A DNA stretch of 7,150 nt, taken from contig JAITVU010000121.1 of the NCBI GenBank assembly GCA_031285645.1, positions 1-7,150 on the forward strand, written 5' to 3'. The DNA comes from Oscillospiraceae bacterium (GTDB lineage: Bacteria > Bacillota > Clostridia > Oscillospirales > Ruminococcaceae). Both the position numbers and the translations under genes were made by a program. This document shows positions 5,909-7,150 of this stretch, in pieces (the stretch's first letter is position 1; every line of letters begins with the position of its first letter). Below the pieces are notes generated by a model. That model saw only the letters and a program-made list of their open reading frames with translations, made no database searches and was not told where the DNA came from.

Positions 5909-7150
5909 ATGGATTTATCAATGAAATGGCTCGGTGACTTTGTCGGCGCCGATATGAGCATAAAGGACTTTGCGGCGGACATGACCATGTCCGGCTCTAA
6001 AGTGGAGAAATACGAAACCGAGGGCGCCGGACTTGTCAATATTGTTGTGGGCAGGGTGCTCAGCGTGGAAAAGCACCCCAATGCGGACACGCTTTATATC
6101 TGTAAAATTGATGTCGCCCAGCCCGAACCCATCCAAATTGTAACGGGAGCCGGCAACGTGGTGCCGGAGGCCCTTGTTCCTGTGGCGCTGGACAATTCCT
6201 GTGTTCATGGCGGCAAGCAGATCAAAAAAGGAAAACTGCGCGGTGAGGTGTCCCAGGGCATGCTGTGCTCGCTCGAAGAACTTGGCCTCTCACACGGGGA
6301 TTTCCCTTATGCCGCCACGGACGGCATATTCCTGATCCGGGAGGACTGCCGGATCGGCCAGCCCATCCAGGAAGCCATCGGACTGAACGATACAATTGTG
6401 GAATTTGAGATCACGCCCAACCGCCCCGATTGCCTGTCCGTCATCGGGCTTGCCAGGGAAACGGCGGCCACATACAATATTCCCCTGCATGTTCCGCAGC
6501 CCAAAGTTAAAGGCGGCGGTGGGGATATAGGCGCGCTGATAAAAGTTGAGGTGCAAAATCAGGAGCTTTGCACGCGATACGCGGCGGCGGCGGCCAAAAA
6601 CATTCGCATTGCCCCTTCCCCGCGCTGGATGCGTGAGCGCCTGCGGGCCAGCGGCGTGCGCCCCATCAACAATATTGTCGACATTACAAACTATGTCATG
6701 CTTGAATACGGCCAACCCATGCACGCTTTTGACTTAAAACACGTCGGCGACGCGACAATCATTGTGCGCAACGCGGGTGCGGATGAAAAAATCACCACAC
6801 TCGATGGCGTTGAGCGCACGCTTTCTCCCGAGATGCTCGTCATTGCCGATTCAAGCGTGCCAACCGGCGTCGCGGGCGTGATGGGCGGCGAATTCAGCGG
6901 CATTTACGACGACACCACCACGGTTATTTTTGAGTCGGCCTGTTTTAACGGGCCTTCCGTTCGCACAACGGCTAAAAAGCTCGGTCTGCGCACGGAGAGT
7001 TCCTCCCGTTTCGAAAAGGGGCTCGACCCTGAGAACTGCATGCAGGCGCTCATGCGGGCATGCGAGCTCGTCGAGCTGCTCGGCGCGGGCGAGATCTGCG
7101 ACAACTATATTGACATCCGCGGACAAAAGACCGCGCCTACTGTCATTGAT
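5909..7150 (+). CDS. pheT: Phenylalanyl-tRNA synthetase beta subunit, 5' part
   Basis: The reading frame is open from ATG 5909 to the window edge: 414 codons, about half of the usual near-800. The beta subunit binds tRNA-Phe and hydrolyses mischarged Tyr-tRNA-Phe. Visible parts are the short N-terminal B1 segment (MKWLGDFV...SGSKVE), the EMAP/OB-fold tRNA-binding domain at about 40-150 (GRVLSVEKHPNADTLYICKID and SQGMLCSLEELGL), EFEITPNRPDCLSV (165-178), and the B3/B4 editing domain at about 210-400 with RPINNIVDITNYVM, GQPMHAFD and AGVMGGEFSG. His272 and Glu328 match the editing-site His and Glu known from other bacterial enzymes, so proofreading should be intact. RTESSSRFEKGLDP (361-374) is also typical. 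A run of five alanines at 225-229 comes from a GCG-rich stretch. No frameshift is seen; the B5 to B8 domains lie beyond the window. Confidence 0.97.
   Translation, partial: MDLSMKWLGDFVGADMSIKDFAADMTMSGSKVEKYETEGAGLVNIVVGRVLSVEKHPNADTLYICKIDVAQPEPIQIVTGAGNVVPEALVPVALDNSCVHGGKQIKKGKLRGEVSQGMLCSLEELGLSHGDFPYAATDGIFLIREDCRIGQPIQEAIGLNDTIVEFEITPNRPDCLSVIGLARETAATYNIPLHVPQPKVKGGGGDIGALIKVEVQNQELCTRYAAAAAKNIRIAPSPRWMRERLRASGVRPINNIVDITNYVMLEYGQPMHAFDLKHVGDATIIVRNAGADEKITTLDGVERTLSPEMLVIADSSVPTGVAGVMGGEFSGIYDDTTTVIFESACFNGPSVRTTAKKLGLRTESSSRFEKGLDPENCMQALMRACELVELLGAGEICDNYIDIRGQKTAPTVID

Noticed and set aside
6290..6724. A 144-codon frame antisense to pheT
   Set aside because: pheT is continuous and conserved across this stretch; the antisense frame has no supporting signal.

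Overview
The window reads as chromosome of a Gram-positive, low-to-mid GC Firmicute, most likely a clostridium of the Oscillospirales/Ruminococcaceae type. This is inferred from the T-box leader in front of pheST, the Firmicutes-style four-cysteine insert in PheS, strong AAAGGAG-type ribosome binding sites, and a zinc-ribbon/membrane/propeller protein of a kind common in clostridia. I cannot name the species.

Layout. Positions 1-148 are non-coding and hold two strong hairpins that close the leftward transcription unit and possibly a convergent gene outside the window. Two leftward genes follow. The one at 149-1678 encodes a secreted protein of unknown function with a Ser/Gly/Thr linker. The one at 1803-4151 encodes a membrane protein with two N-terminal zinc ribbons, one transmembrane helix and a large, probably extracellular, beta-propeller-like region. 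A 124-base gap between them carries a good promoter for the secreted protein, so that gene can be expressed on its own.

Positions 4152-4493 are a divergent intergenic region without a credible gene. It contains a palindrome between the ribosome binding site and start codon of the zinc-ribbon gene. It also contains an unusual 147-base composite repeat (4293-4439) bounded by exact 14-base inverted repeats and filled with hairpins and copies of the -10-like sequence GTATAAT. Just beyond it lies a clean promoter for the rightward operon.

The rightward unit is a classical phenylalanyl-tRNA synthetase operon: promoter, T-box riboswitch with terminator and antiterminator, pheS (complete), and pheT (the first 414 codons, cut by the window edge). 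Uncharged tRNA-Phe should bind the leader and allow read-through into pheST, which encode the alpha2-beta2 enzyme that charges tRNA-Phe.

I did not find a clearly new multi-gene system. The points most worth a second look are the composite hairpin/-10 repeat between the divergent genes, and a leucine in PheS at the position where class II synthetases normally carry the motif 2 arginine.
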